NCBI RefSeq assembly: GCF_006874465.1
Contig: NZ_VIRL01000031.1
Span: 1-59,222, forward strand
Direction of reading: 5' to 3'
Origin: Microbispora bryophytorum
GTDB lineage: Bacteria > Actinomycetota > Actinomycetes > Streptosporangiales > Streptosporangiaceae
Length of the DNA stretch: 59,222 nucleotides
Notes under the pieces: generated by a model
Told to the model about the DNA's origin: nothing
Databases searched by the model: none
The model's input: only the letters and a program-made list of their open reading frames with translations
In this document: piece after piece, positions 1 through 7,833 of the stretch
How the letters are laid out: the number at the start of each line of letters is the position of its first letter
Numbering within the stretch: position 1 is the first letter of the stretch
Translations under genes and position numbers: made by a program

Positions 1-2
1 GG

Positions 3-353
3 GATCTGATTTTGTATTTGTTCGGTACGCCGGGTCAGCATCGGTTCTGGTTCATGTGGGATGACCTGGTGCGGGGGGCGATCGGTGCGGTGGTGCTGGT
101 CGACACGCGGCGGTTGGCCGACAGTTTCCCCGCGGTGGACTACTTCGAGGAGGCGCGTCTGCCCTTCGTCGTCGGCGTCAACGGCTTCAACGGGGAGTAC
201 ACCCACGGTGAGGGTGAACTGCGCGAGGCCCTGACGCTGTCGCCCCAGGTCCCGATCGTCCGCACCGACGCCCGCGACCGCGAATCGGTCAAGAGCGCCC
301 TGATCACCCTCGTCGAACACGCGTTGACCTCCCACGTGAGCGCGGTCCGGTGA
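3..353 (+). CDS. Conservon-type GTP-binding protein (CvnD-like), 3' part only
   Basis: The reading frame is open from the window edge, so the N-terminus with the P-loop lies outside. The visible ~117 residues begin with an FGTPGQ segment, matching the G3 (DxxGQ-like) region of the small GTPases in actinobacterial conservons. A hydrophobic AVVLVDTRR strand and a VGVNGFNG stretch in the position of the NKxD base-recognition loop follow. In conservons this GTPase sits last, after a sensor kinase, a roadblock protein and a DUF742 protein; those genes would lie to the left. Family assignment is confident from these motifs, but the biological process is unknown. The TGA stop is 125 bp upstream of ffh. 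Confidence 0.75.
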   Translation, partial: DLILYLFGTPGQHRFWFMWDDLVRGAIGAVVLVDTRRLADSFPAVDYFEEARLPFVVGVNGFNGEYTHGEGELREALTLSPQVPIVRTDARDRESVKSALITLVEHALTSHVSAVR

Positions 354-478
354 GGACCGAACGGGCCGGACCGGCGATCTCGCCCCGTCGGCACGGGCGT
401 GAAGGGCGTGCGGGCGGATAGTCTGGGGAGACTGATGGTTCACCGACCCGTCCACTCGCTTCGAGGCTGGCCAAACAC

Positions 479-2026
479 GTGTTCGAGACGCTTTCCGACC
501 GGCTGACTTCGGTCTTCTCCTCCCTTCGGTCCAAAGGCAGGCTTTCCGACGCCGACATCGACGCGACCTGCCGCGAGATCCGCATCGCGCTGCTTGAGGC
601 GGATGTCGCGCTGCCGGTCGTGAAGGAATTCGTGGCCCGGGTCAAGGAGCGGGCCCGCGGCGTCGAGGTCTCCCAGGCGCTCAACCCCGCACAGCAGGTC
701 GTAAAGATCGTCAATGACGAGCTCATCGAGGTGCTGGGCGGCGAGACGCGGCGACTGCGCTACGCCAAGACCCCGCCGACCGTGATCATGCTGGCCGGTC
801 TCCAGGGCTCCGGTAAGACGACCCTGGCCGGCAAGCTCGCCAAGTGGCTGCGCGACCAGGGGCACGCCCCGCTGCTCGTCGCCTGCGACCTGCAGCGGCC
901 CAACGCGGTGCAGCAGCTCGCCGTCATGGCCGAGCGGGCCGGGGTGGCGGTGTACGCCCCCGAGCCGGGCAACGGTGTGGGCGACCCCGTCGCGGTGGCC
1001 CGGCAGTCGCTGGACCACGCGCGCCGTCAGCAGCACGACGTGGTCGTCGTCGACACCGCCGGCCGCCTCGGCATCGACCAGGAGCTGATGAAGCAGGCCG
1101 CCGACATCCGCGACGCGGTCACGCCCGACGAGGTCCTGTTCGTGCTCGACGCCATGATCGGTCAGGACGCGGTGAGCACGGCTCGCGCGTTCATGGACGG
1201 CGTCGGCTTCGACGGCGTGGTGCTGACCAAGCTCGACGGCGACGCCCGAGGCGGCGCCGCCCTGTCGGTGCGGCACGTCACCGGCCGGCCGATCATGTTC
1301 GCCAGCACCGGTGAGAAGCTCGAGGACTTCGACGCCTTCCACCCCGACCGCATGGCGGGCCGGATCCTCGACATGGGTGACATCCTCACCCTGATCGAGC
1401 AGGCGCAGAAGACGTTCGACGAGCAGGAAGCCGCCAAGATGGCGGGCAAGCTCGTCTCCGGGGACGGCTTCACGCTGGAGGACTTCCTCGAGCAGATGAT
1501 GATGGTCCGTCGCATGGGACCCATCAAGAACCTGCTCGGCATGATGCCGGGCATGGGGCAGATGCGCGATCAGCTCAACCAGGTCGACGACCGCGACCTG
1601 GACCGCATCGCGGCGATCATCCGCTCCATGACGCCCGGCGAGCGGCAGGAGCCGAAAATCATCAACGGCTCGCGCCGGGCCCGCATCGCCAAGGGCTCGG
1701 GCGTGACGGTCACCGAGGTGAACAACCTGGTGGTCCGCTTCTTCGAGGCGCAGAAGATGATGAAGCGGATGACCCAGGGCATGGGCATCCCGGGCATGCC
1801 CGGCGGGCGCAAGCAGAAGGCGCAGAAGCCCAAGAAGGGCCGCCGCGTCAGCGGCGACCCGCGCAAGGCCGCGCTCGGCAAGACCGGCGCGAACGCGTCG
1901 TCCTCGGACACTCCGAAGCCGCCCAAGGGCCTGCTCGGCAACCTCGGCGGCGGCCAGCTGCCTCCCGGCCTGGAGCTGCCGCCCGGCTTCGACCCGTCGA
2001 AGCTGAAGCTGCCCGGCCAGAACTGA
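479..2026 (+). CDS. ffh: Signal recognition particle GTPase Ffh
   Basis: Protein component of SRP. It binds signal sequences of nascent membrane and secreted proteins together with 4.5S RNA and docks with FtsY at the membrane. The 515-residue product has the N domain, then the G domain with P-loop GLQGSGKTT (residues 107-115), DTAGR (from 192) and TKLD (250-253) followed by GDARGG. The methionine-rich M domain carries runs such as MMMVRRMG and MMPGMGQM. The C-terminal tail is basic, then Pro/Gly-rich, as in actinobacterial Ffh. The start is GTG at 479, which gives the canonical MFETLSDRL start. Downstream is a hairpin and then the rpsP-rplS ribosomal block, the usual actinobacterial neighbourhood. 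Confidence 0.97.
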   Translation: MFETLSDRLTSVFSSLRSKGRLSDADIDATCREIRIALLEADVALPVVKEFVARVKERARGVEVSQALNPAQQVVKIVNDELIEVLGGETRRLRYAKTPPTVIMLAGLQGSGKTTLAGKLAKWLRDQGHAPLLVACDLQRPNAVQQLAVMAERAGVAVYAPEPGNGVGDPVAVARQSLDHARRQQHDVVVVDTAGRLGIDQELMKQAADIRDAVTPDEVLFVLDAMIGQDAVSTARAFMDGVGFDGVVLTKLDGDARGGAALSVRHVTGRPIMFASTGEKLEDFDAFHPDRMAGRILDMGDILTLIEQAQKTFDEQEAAKMAGKLVSGDGFTLEDFLEQMMMVRRMGPIKNLLGMMPGMGQMRDQLNQVDDRDLDRIAAIIRSMTPGERQEPKIINGSRRARIAKGSGVTVTEVNNLVVRFFEAQKMMKRMTQGMGIPGMPGGRKQKAQKPKKGRRVSGDPRKAALGKTGANASSSDTPKPPKGLLGNLGGGQLPPGLELPPGFDPSKLKLPGQN

Positions 2027-2032
2027 CGACCG

Positions 2033-2073
2033 GACCGCGCGCTCGCCGGTTGTCGGCGGGCGGCGCCGCGGTC
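2033..2073 (+). terminator. Hairpin after ffh
   Basis: GACCGCG at 2033-2039 pairs with CGCGGTC at 2067-2073, and an inner GCCG/CGGC stem lies at 2045-2057. It begins six bases after the ffh stop. There is no T-run, so it may be a weak or Rho-assisted terminator, or only an RNA-stabilising structure. Confidence 0.4.
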
Positions 2074-2099
2074 TCGTCGTATCCTGCGCCCCTCCGAGG

Positions 2100-2269
2100 G
2101 TCGCGCGGTGCCGTCAGAGGCTCGCACAGAGTCCCTCAAGGCCGGCGGCGCAGTTCCCCCAAAGGCCGGCGCGGGCTTGTGTGGTGCCGTCAGGGGCTCG
2201 CGCGGTGCCCGTCAGAGGCTGGCGCGGTGCCCGTCAGAGGCTGGCGCGGTGCCCGTCAGAGGCTGGCGC
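2100..2269. repeat. 22-bp tandem repeat with degenerate upstream copies
   Basis: Three near-perfect 22-bp units, each containing GGTGCCCGTCAGAGGCTGG, run from about 2204 to 2269. Degenerate copies (GGTGCCGTCAGAGGCTCG and GGTGCCGTCAGGGGCTCG) lie at about 2106 and 2184. The last unit overlaps the stop codon and final codons of the minus-strand lipoprotein gene. The period is not a multiple of three, so the rest is non-coding. Confidence 0.85.
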
Positions 2270-2933
2270 CCGGGGCCATCGGCCTGGCGTCGATCCTGCC
2301 GTCGTCGCACACCGTCGCGGGGAACGGAACCTCCAGATGCGCCACCTCGTCCGGCGGAATGATCATCAGCCGGGCCGAGGAGGGGCACCGGGTCTCGTGC
2401 CCGCTCGGCACCACGGTCCAGTGGAGCCGGGCATGGGCGCTCGCCCCGGGGCGCAGCGACACCCGATGCGGGGTGACGCTCTCGCGACGGGTGCGCGTGC
2501 GCAGCACGTCGCCCCGGCCGTCGATGAGGACGAGCCCGACGAAGCCGTACACCCAGCAGGTCTTGCCCGACGTGTTGGTCAGCACGAGCGGCGCGTAGCG
2601 GTTGCCCGCGCCCGGGTCCTGCCGTCCCACCCGGGCCCGCAGGCCGGTCGTACGGCACCGCTGGGAGGCGGCGCCCGCGCTTTGTGTGGGCGTGCTTCCT
2701 GTGGTCGTGGTCCGCGCCGCGGCGCCGTACCGGGCGGACGCCGCGCTCGCGGCGGTGGCCCGTCCCGGGTCCGCGGCGGGCGGGGTCGCCGTGTGCGGTG
2801 TGGTCGTGTGCGGGGTCGTCGTCTTGGCGGGGGGAGTGGCGGCCGCGGAGGGCGTGGTGCCCGTGCCGCAGCCGGCGGCCAGCAGGGCGAGGGCCGCCGC
2901 TGCGGCCGTGAGGGTACTGTTCGCAACTCGCAT
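2256..2933 (-). CDS. DUF4232-domain lipoprotein
   Basis: Secreted lipoprotein of unknown function, 225 residues. It starts with a signal peptide ending in lipobox LLAAGC, lipidated Cys about residue 22. A Thr/Pro/Ala-rich linker (TTTPHTTTPHTATPP) follows, typical of actinobacterial surface proteins. The C-terminal half (from about residue 90) has the DUF4232 pattern: a beta-rich domain with LVLTNTSGKTCWVYGFVGL, a later RPGASAHARLHW strand, and cysteines that could form disulfides. It is divergent from rpsP; the 266-bp gap carries both promoters. The stop codon lies inside the last 22-bp repeat, so the C-terminus may have been reshaped by repeat expansion. Domain call is fairly sure; ligand unknown. 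Confidence 0.82.
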   Translation of the reverse strand: MRVANSTLTAAAAALALLAAGCGTGTTPSAAATPPAKTTTPHTTTPHTATPPAADPGRATAASAASARYGAAARTTTTGSTPTQSAGAASQRCRTTGLRARVGRQDPGAGNRYAPLVLTNTSGKTCWVYGFVGLVLIDGRGDVLRTRTRRESVTPHRVSLRPGASAHARLHWTVVPSGHETRCPSSARLMIIPPDEVAHLEVPFPATVCDDGRIDARPMAPGASL

Positions 2934-3031
2934 GACAAGTTGGACGGCCCGTACGCGCGATCAGTTCGCAGGCGCGTTCCGGAGCCATGGGCGGATCCGT
3001 GCCGAAATCAGGGCGGGGTCGGGACCGTTCT

Positions 3032-3062
3032 TTGCGGAGCATGGGGAATCATCTGGCAGAAT
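3032..3062 (+). promoter_or_regulatory. Possible rpsP operon promoter
   Basis: TTGCGG at 3032-3037 and CAGAAT at 3057-3062 resemble -35 and -10 elements, with a long 19-bp spacing, in the divergent gap between the lipoprotein gene and rpsP. Recognised by eye only. Confidence 0.3.
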
Positions 3063-3199
3063 GTCAGGCTGGAACATCGTGACTACGCGGGTGCCCTCTC
3101 ACCCCCGCCGGTCGCGCCTGTCCCTCGGGCGGGCTCCCATCGTGCCCCACTCGATGAGACACCGCTCACCCACGCTCTAATGCAGGAGAGACCACACCC

Positions 3200-3655
3200 G
3201 TGGCAGTCAAGATCAAGCTCAAGCGGCTCGGTATGATCCGCAACCCGCAGTACCGCATCGTCGTCGCCGACGCCCGGAACAAGCGGGACGGCCGCGCCAT
3301 CGAGGAGATCGGCCTGTACCACCCGAAGGAGAACCCCTCGCGCATCGAGGTGAACTCCGAGCGGGTGCAGTACTGGCTGGGCGTCGGCGCGCAGCCGACC
3401 GACCCGGTCCTGAAGATCTTCAAGCTGACCGGCGACTGGCAGCAGTTCAAGGGCGAGCCCGCCCCCGCCACGCCGCTCCTGGTCGCCGAGCCCAAGCCGG
3501 ACCGGCACGCGGCGTACGAGGCCGCGGCCAAGGAGTCGCTGTCGGGCGACGCCGCCGCCGCGGCCACCACGCCGAAGAAGGCCAAGAAGACCGTGAAGGC
3601 CGAAGAGACCACCGAGGCCCCGGCCGCGGAGGAGAAGTCGGAAGGCGAGGCCTGA
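3200..3655 (+). CDS. rpsP: 30S ribosomal protein S16
   Basis: Small-subunit protein needed for 30S assembly. Residues 1-80 give the full S16 signature: [35 protein letters not shown] and a YHPKENPS loop. The 151-residue length exceeds the ~85-residue bacterial minimum because of an Ala/Lys/Glu-rich C-terminal extension (about residues 110-151), which is common in high-GC actinobacteria. The start is GTG at 3200 after AGGAGAG at 3184-3190. It is followed after one base by the KH-protein gene, so the two are co-transcribed and probably translationally coupled. Confidence 0.97.
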   Translation: MAVKIKLKRLGMIRNPQYRIVVADARNKRDGRAIEEIGLYHPKENPSRIEVNSERVQYWLGVGAQPTDPVLKIFKLTGDWQQFKGEPAPATPLLVAEPKPDRHAAYEAAAKESLSGDAAAAATTPKKAKKTVKAEETTEAPAAEEKSEGEA

Positions 3656-3656
3656 G

Positions 3657-3899
3657 GTGCTCGAGGAGGTCCTCGAGCACTTGGTCAAGGGCATCGTCGA
3701 GCATCCGGATGACGTCCGGGTCCGCGCACGGCGCATTCGCACCGGGCGCGTTCTCGAGGTCCGGGTGCATCCCGACGACCTCGGCAAGGTCATCGGCCGC
3801 GGCGGCCGTACGGCGAAGGCGTTGCGCACCGTCGTGAACGCGTTGTCGAACGGCAAGTACGTGCGGATCGACCTGGTCGACCTGGAAGAGGCGCGCTGA
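3657..3899 (+). CDS. khpA: KH-domain RNA-binding protein KhpA
   Basis: An 80-residue protein made of one type II KH domain, with the RNA-binding GxxG loop visible as VIGRGGRTAKALRTVV (about residues 43-58). In other Gram-positive bacteria KhpA works with KhpB/Jag as an RNA chaperone affecting elongation and division; in this organism that is inference. The GTG start at 3657 lies one base after the rpsP stop, giving an rpsP-khpA operon. A strong intrinsic-type terminator follows at 3912. Confidence 0.93.
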   Translation: MLEEVLEHLVKGIVEHPDDVRVRARRIRTGRVLEVRVHPDDLGKVIGRGGRTAKALRTVVNALSNGKYVRIDLVDLEEAR

Positions 3900-3911
3900 G
3901 CCGAACGACGT

Positions 3912-3951
3912 GTCCGGGGGACCCCGCACCGGGGTCCCCCGGACGTGTTTT
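3912..3951 (+). terminator. Intrinsic-type terminator after khpA
   Basis: A perfect 15-bp stem (3912-3926 with 3930-3944) and a 3-nt loop are followed by GTGTTTT. It separates rpsP-khpA from rimM-trmD. Confidence 0.88.
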
Positions 3952-4065
3952 CCGGCTTCGAACCGGCCTCTTCCGGGCGGTTCACGGTGAAAGACCGGTC
4001 TGGGCGGTGGCGTCCGGACCGTCGGGTAGAAGTCGCGGTGAAGCGGCAGCGGAGGTAGGCGACAA

Positions 4066-4584
4066 GTGCAGCTAGTCGTGGGCAGGATCGGCCGCCCGCA
4101 CGGCGTGCGGGGCGAGGTCACGGTCGAGGTGCGCACCGACGAGCCCGATCTGCGCTTCGCTCCGGGGGTGACGCTGGTCACCGACCCGGCGCCGGCCGGT
4201 CCGCTGACGGTGGAGCGGGCCCGGTGGCACAAGGGCATCCTGCTGCTGACCCTGGCCGGTGTGGAGGGCAGGGAGGCGGCGGAGGCGCTGCGCGACACGC
4301 TGCTCGTCGTGGACTCCACGGACCTGCCGCCGATCGAGGACCCCGACGAGTTCCACGACCACGAACTGATCGGCCTGACGGTGGTCACCACCGAGGGGGA
4401 GCGCGTCGGCGAGGTCAGCGACGTCCTCCATCACGGACAGGACCTGCTCGTGGTGGCCCGTCCCTCCCGCGACGAGGCGTACGTCCCGTTCGTCAAGGCA
4501 CTCGTGCCCGAGATCGACCTCGGCAAGGGAATCCTCGTCGTCGACGCACCGCCCGGCCTGCTCGACGCCGCAGAGGTGGAGTAG
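4066..4584 (+). CDS. rimM: Ribosome maturation factor RimM
   Basis: 16S rRNA processing/30S head assembly factor that binds S19. The 172-residue protein opens with QLVVGRIGRPHGVRGEVTVEVRTDEPDLRF, the RimM N-domain signature. It continues to the PRC-barrel half (about residues 95-172) with DHELIGLTVV, VGEVSDVLHHGQDLLVV and YVPFVKALVPEID. The start is GTG at 4066 with GGAGGT at 4051-4056. It ends 9 bp before trmD, so the two form an operon. Confidence 0.96.
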   Translation: MQLVVGRIGRPHGVRGEVTVEVRTDEPDLRFAPGVTLVTDPAPAGPLTVERARWHKGILLLTLAGVEGREAAEALRDTLLVVDSTDLPPIEDPDEFHDHELIGLTVVTTEGERVGEVSDVLHHGQDLLVVARPSRDEAYVPFVKALVPEIDLGKGILVVDAPPGLLDAAEVE

Positions 4585-4593
4585 AGGCCGCAG

Positions 4594-5478
4594 ATGCGCG
4601 TCGACATCATCTCGATCTTCCCGGAGTATTTCGCTCCGCTCGACGTCTCCCTCATGGGCAAGGCCCGCGAGCGCGGCATCCTCGACATCCACCTCCACCA
4701 GCTCCGCGACTGGACGCACGACGTCCACAACACCGTGGACGACACGCCGTACGGCGGGGGCCCCGGCATGGTGATGAAGCCGGAGGTCTGGGGCGAGGCC
4801 GTCGACGCGGTGATCGAGGACGGACGCGCCGCCCGCGGTGAGGACGCGCTGCCCCGGCTGATCGTCCCCACGCCGAGCGGCCGGCCGTTCACCCAGGAAG
4901 TGGCGCTGGAGTACGCCGACGAGCCGTGGCTGCTGTTCTCCCCCGCTCGGTACGAGGGCATCGACTCCCGCGTCGTCGCCGAGTACGGCGAGCGTCTGCG
5001 CACCGACGAGGTCAGCATCGGCGACTACGTCTTAGCCGGGGGAGAGGCGGCCGTCCTGGTGATGGTCGAGGCCGTGGGGAGGCTGCTGCCGGGGGTCCTC
5101 GGCAACGCGCGTTCCGTCGCCGACGACTCCTTCGCGCCGGGGGCCATGGCCAACCTGCTGGAAGGCCCCGTCTACACCAAGCCCCCCGTCTGGCGGGGGC
5201 ACGAGGTGCCGGAGGTCCTGCTGTCGGGTCATCACGGCAGGATCGCCCGGTGGCGGCGCGACGAGGCGTTGCGCCGCACGCTGGACCGGAGGCCGGAGCT
5301 GGTCGCCAGGCTCGACCGGGACGGCCTCGACAAGCACGACCGGCGCGTCATCGAGGAGTTCGAGGAACGTCTCGAGGAGCGCCGTTCCGCCGCCGAGTCT
5401 CATGCCGAGTCTCATGCCGAGTCTCACGCCGAGTCTCGCCCCGGGTTTCGCGCAGCGCCCGAAGATGTGGCAGACTGA
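4594..5478 (+). CDS. trmD: tRNA (guanine(37)-N1)-methyltransferase TrmD
   Basis: SPOUT-class methyltransferase making m1G37 in tRNA, which prevents +1 frameshifting. Visible signatures are MRVDIISIFPEYF at the start, YGGGPGMVMKPE, and RYEGIDSRVV followed by the knotted SAM site SIGDYVLAGGEAAVLVMVEA. The C-terminal LYTKP-like VYTKPPVWRGHEVPEVLLSGHHG marks the tRNA-binding domain. At 294 residues it is longer than the usual ~240-270. The extra tail contains four AESH/R repeats encoded by a 12-bp tandem duplication at 5392-5439. The ATG at 4594 lies 9 bp after rimM. Confidence 0.96.
   Translation: MRVDIISIFPEYFAPLDVSLMGKARERGILDIHLHQLRDWTHDVHNTVDDTPYGGGPGMVMKPEVWGEAVDAVIEDGRAARGEDALPRLIVPTPSGRPFTQEVALEYADEPWLLFSPARYEGIDSRVVAEYGERLRTDEVSIGDYVLAGGEAAVLVMVEAVGRLLPGVLGNARSVADDSFAPGAMANLLEGPVYTKPPVWRGHEVPEVLLSGHHGRIARWRRDEALRRTLDRRPELVARLDRDGLDKHDRRVIEEFEERLEERRSAAESHAESHAESHAESRPGFRAAPEDVAD
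5392..5439 (+). repeat. 12-bp coding tandem repeat in trmD
   Basis: Four contiguous units of GCCGAGTCTCAT or a 1-2 base variant encode AESH-AESH-AESH-AESR beyond the conserved TrmD fold. In-frame minisatellite expansion of a dispensable tail. Confidence 0.93.
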
Positions 5479-5532
5479 ATCGCTGCTGCCTACTTGGGTA
5501 TGGCCGGGTGCGCCCGGCTGAATGTGGCAGAC
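5465..5532 (+). promoter_or_regulatory. rplS leader with repeated ATGTGGCAGAC
   Basis: The 11-mer ATGTGGCAGAC occurs at 5465-5475, at the trmD stop codon, and again at 5522-5532, 57 bp later in the 153-bp rplS leader. Between the copies GGGTATGGCCGGGTGCGCCCGGC can fold. This may be an mRNA or operator element controlling L19; that role is inference. Confidence 0.45.
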
Positions 5533-5631
5533 AAGACGTATCAAGCCAAGCACGCGTGTCCCCCTCGTCGCCGAGCCTCCAGGCCGGCCGGGTGGACCTC
5601 CGTGTGCCCATGTCAATGAGGAACCGCCGCC

Positions 5632-5997
5632 ATGCACACGCAGATCCAGGAGATCGAGAAGGCTGCCCTTCGCAGCGACGTACCGGCCTTCCGCCCGGGT
5701 GACACGCTGGAGGTCCACGTCCGCGTCGTCGAGGGCAACCGGTCCCGCATCCAGGTGTTCAAGGGCTTCGTCCTGCGCCGCCAGGGCGGTGGCATCCGTG
5801 AGACGTTCACGGTCCGCAAGGTCAGCTACGGCGTCGGAGTCGAGCGCACCTTCCCGGTTCACAGCCCCGTAATCGAGAAGATCACCTTGGTGACCCGCGG
5901 CGACGTCCGCCGGGCCAAGCTGTACTACATGCGCGACCTGCGAGGAAAGGCCGCGCGCATTCGCGAGAAGCGCGAGGCGCAGCCGGCCGCCAAGTAA
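5632..5997 (+). CDS. rplS: 50S ribosomal protein L19
   Basis: Large-subunit protein at the 30S-50S interface. The 121-residue sequence shows the L19 core: [52 protein letters not shown] and the C-terminal [20 protein letters not shown]. The ATG at 5632 follows a GAGGAA Shine-Dalgarno. It is preceded by a 153-bp leader and followed by its own terminator, so it is probably regulated apart from trmD. Confidence 0.97.
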   Translation: MHTQIQEIEKAALRSDVPAFRPGDTLEVHVRVVEGNRSRIQVFKGFVLRRQGGGIRETFTVRKVSYGVGVERTFPVHSPVIEKITLVTRGDVRRAKLYYMRDLRGKAARIREKREAQPAAK

Positions 5998-6010
5998 GGC
6001 TTTGGAGATC

Positions 6011-6046
6011 GTGGTCCGTGCCTCAGGCGCGGGCCACTTTCTTTTT
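6011..6046 (+). terminator. Intrinsic terminator after rplS
   Basis: A 12-bp stem (6011-6022 with 6026-6037, two G-T pairs) with a TCA loop is followed by TTTCTTTTT. This is the classic strong form, 13 bp after the rplS stop. Confidence 0.92.
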
Positions 6047-6105
6047 GCCGGTGATGCGGTGTCCCCGGCGTTCGCCGTCGCGGACATCATCTAGGCTCAG
6101 CAGCG

Positions 6106-6954
6106 ATGACTAGCGAGGGACAGGGGCCGGGCACGCGTCGCCCTGCCGAGGACGGGGTGGACGTGGTCGCCGAAGACGTCAAGCAGAACGCCGAGGACGG
6201 AAAGAAGAAAGGCTCGTTCTGGCGGGAGTTGCCCGTCCTGATCGTGGTCGCCCTCGCTCTGGCCCTGCTGATCAAGTCCTTCGTGGTCCAGGCGTTCTAC
6301 ATCCCGTCCGAGTCGATGGAGGACACGCTTCTCATCAACGACCGGGTGCTGGTCAACAAGCTGGTCTACCACGTACGCGACATCGAGCGCGGCGACGTCG
6401 TCGTGTTCTCCGGCGTGGATTCCTGGGACCCCGAGGTGAAGCTCGAGGCGCCGTCCAACCCCATCGCGGCCGGGCTGCGCTGGCTCGGCACCGCGTTCGG
6501 GGTCGTGCCGGGGGAGAAGGACTACATCAAGCGGGTCATCGGCGTGCCGGGCGACAAGGTCAAATGCTGTGACGAGCAGGGCCGGGTCACGGTGAACGGC
6601 GTGCCGCTGAACGAGAAGTCGTACCTGTATCCCGGCGATGAGCCGTCCGGACGCGAGTTCGAGGTCACCGTCCCGCCGGACCGCCTGTGGGTGATGGGCG
6701 ACCACCGCTCGGTTTCCTGGGATTCCCGCCTGCACATGGGCGACCCGGGCGGCGGCACCATTCCCGCCGACAAGGTGATCGGCCGCGCCTTCGTCATCGT
6801 CTGGCCGTTCAACCGGGCCAAGATCCTGCCGATTCCGGAGACGTTCGCGCAGCCGGCGCTCCAGGCGGCCCTGGGGACCGCTCCGTTCGTCGCGGGCTTC
6901 GCGGGGGCGCTGCCGCTGGTGGCCCTGCGCCGGCGCCTGGTGAGGCGACGGTAG
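6106..6954 (+). CDS. lepB: Signal peptidase I (first of two)
   Basis: Membrane serine protease (S26) that cleaves Sec and Tat signal peptides outside the membrane. The 282 residues show a cytoplasmic N-tail, one TM segment (about 45-62), box B YIPSESMEDTL with nucleophile Ser70, a box C-like DIERGDVVVF, box D YIKRVIGVPGDKV with general-base Lys142, and box E MGDHRSVSWDSR. A second hydrophobic segment near the C-terminus (about 248-272, ending in RRRLVRRR) suggests a C-terminal membrane anchor, as in some Streptomyces Sip proteins. Start ATG 6106. It lies 27 bp before the likely start of a second signal peptidase gene. Confidence 0.95.
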   Translation: MTSEGQGPGTRRPAEDGVDVVAEDVKQNAEDGKKKGSFWRELPVLIVVALALALLIKSFVVQAFYIPSESMEDTLLINDRVLVNKLVYHVRDIERGDVVVFSGVDSWDPEVKLEAPSNPIAAGLRWLGTAFGVVPGEKDYIKRVIGVPGDKVKCCDEQGRVTVNGVPLNEKSYLYPGDEPSGREFEVTVPPDRLWVMGDHRSVSWDSRLHMGDPGGGTIPADKVIGRAFVIVWPFNRAKILPIPETFAQPALQAALGTAPFVAGFAGALPLVALRRRLVRRR

Positions 6955-6981
6955 GACGTGACAGAGCCGGAGGAGGCAGCC

Positions 6982-7755
6982 GTGGGAGAGTCCGACGAGA
7001 GTCGCTTAGGCACCGCCCGGCCGGTCGGCTCCGCCGGCGTTCCGGAGGAACCTGCTGAGCAGGTGGCCGTGAGTGAGGTGGCCGTGAGTGAAGCGGCCGT
7101 GAGTGAGGCGGCCGTGAGTGAGGCGGCCGCGGGCGGGGCAGGCGAGGGCGAGCGGGCCACCGCCGGGAAGAAGGCCCGGCCCGCGAAGAGGAAGGGCTCC
7201 GGCCTTCTTGAGACCCTCCTGTACGTGCTCGGCGGGGTCGTCGTCGCCCTGCTGGTTCACACCTTCCTGCTGCAGTCGTTCTACATCCCGTCGGAGTCGA
7301 TGCAGAACACGCTGCTGGTCGACGACTACGTGGTGGTCAACAAGCTCGCGTACAAGCTCGGGCCGGTGGAGCGCGGCGACATCGTGGTCTTCAAGGGCTG
7401 GAACGGCGAGGACACGATCAAGCGAGTGATCGGGGTGGGCGGCGACCACGTGAAGTGCTGCGACGCCAAGCACCGCATCACCGTGAACGGGACGCCGCTG
7501 GATGAGGAGGGCAAGTACCTCTACCCCGGAGCCAAGCCCTCCGACCGTGAGTTCGACGTCAAGGTCCCCATGGGGCGGTTGTGGCTGATGGGCGACCACC
7601 GGAACAACTCGGCGGACTCGCGCTTCTACCCGGACGACGGGCACTACGGCACGATCTCTGAGGACGACGTCACCGGGCGGGCGTTCGTGCGCTACTGGCC
7701 GCTGAACCGGATCTCGTTGCTCTCCCGGCCCGATACTTTCTCCGCCGTACGCTGA
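6982..7755 (+). CDS. lepB: Signal peptidase I (second of two)
   Basis: A second S26 signal peptidase, 257 residues from the chosen start. The motifs are YIPSESMQNTL (Ser106), VERGDIVVF, TIKRVIGVGGDHV (Lys147) and MGDHRNNSADSR. There is a single TM segment (about 78-98) and no C-terminal anchor, unlike the first copy. I chose GTG 6982 because GGAGGAGG lies five bases upstream; an in-frame GTG at 6958 is possible. The cytoplasmic N-tail carries a fourfold VSEAA repeat from a 15-bp duplication. The tandem arrangement is usual in actinobacteria and lets the two enzymes divide substrates. Confidence 0.93.
   Translation: MGESDESRLGTARPVGSAGVPEEPAEQVAVSEVAVSEAAVSEAAVSEAAAGGAGEGERATAGKKARPAKRKGSGLLETLLYVLGGVVVALLVHTFLLQSFYIPSESMQNTLLVDDYVVVNKLAYKLGPVERGDIVVFKGWNGEDTIKRVIGVGGDHVKCCDAKHRITVNGTPLDEEGKYLYPGAKPSDREFDVKVPMGRLWLMGDHRNNSADSRFYPDDGHYGTISEDDVTGRAFVRYWPLNRISLLSRPDTFSAVR
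7069..7128 (+). repeat. 15-bp coding tandem repeat in second lepB
   Basis: Four units of GTGAGTGAGGCGGCC or near variants (7069-7083, 7084-7098, 7099-7113, 7114-7128) encode VSEVA/VSEAA repeats in the variable cytoplasmic tail. Confidence 0.93.
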
Positions 7756-7833
7756 TCTCACCTGTGCCTTTGCCGTCGGCGGTGGTTCCGGCCGTATCGC
7801 TGGTCCCGAATGGGGCGTAATCTGCTTGTCGTC

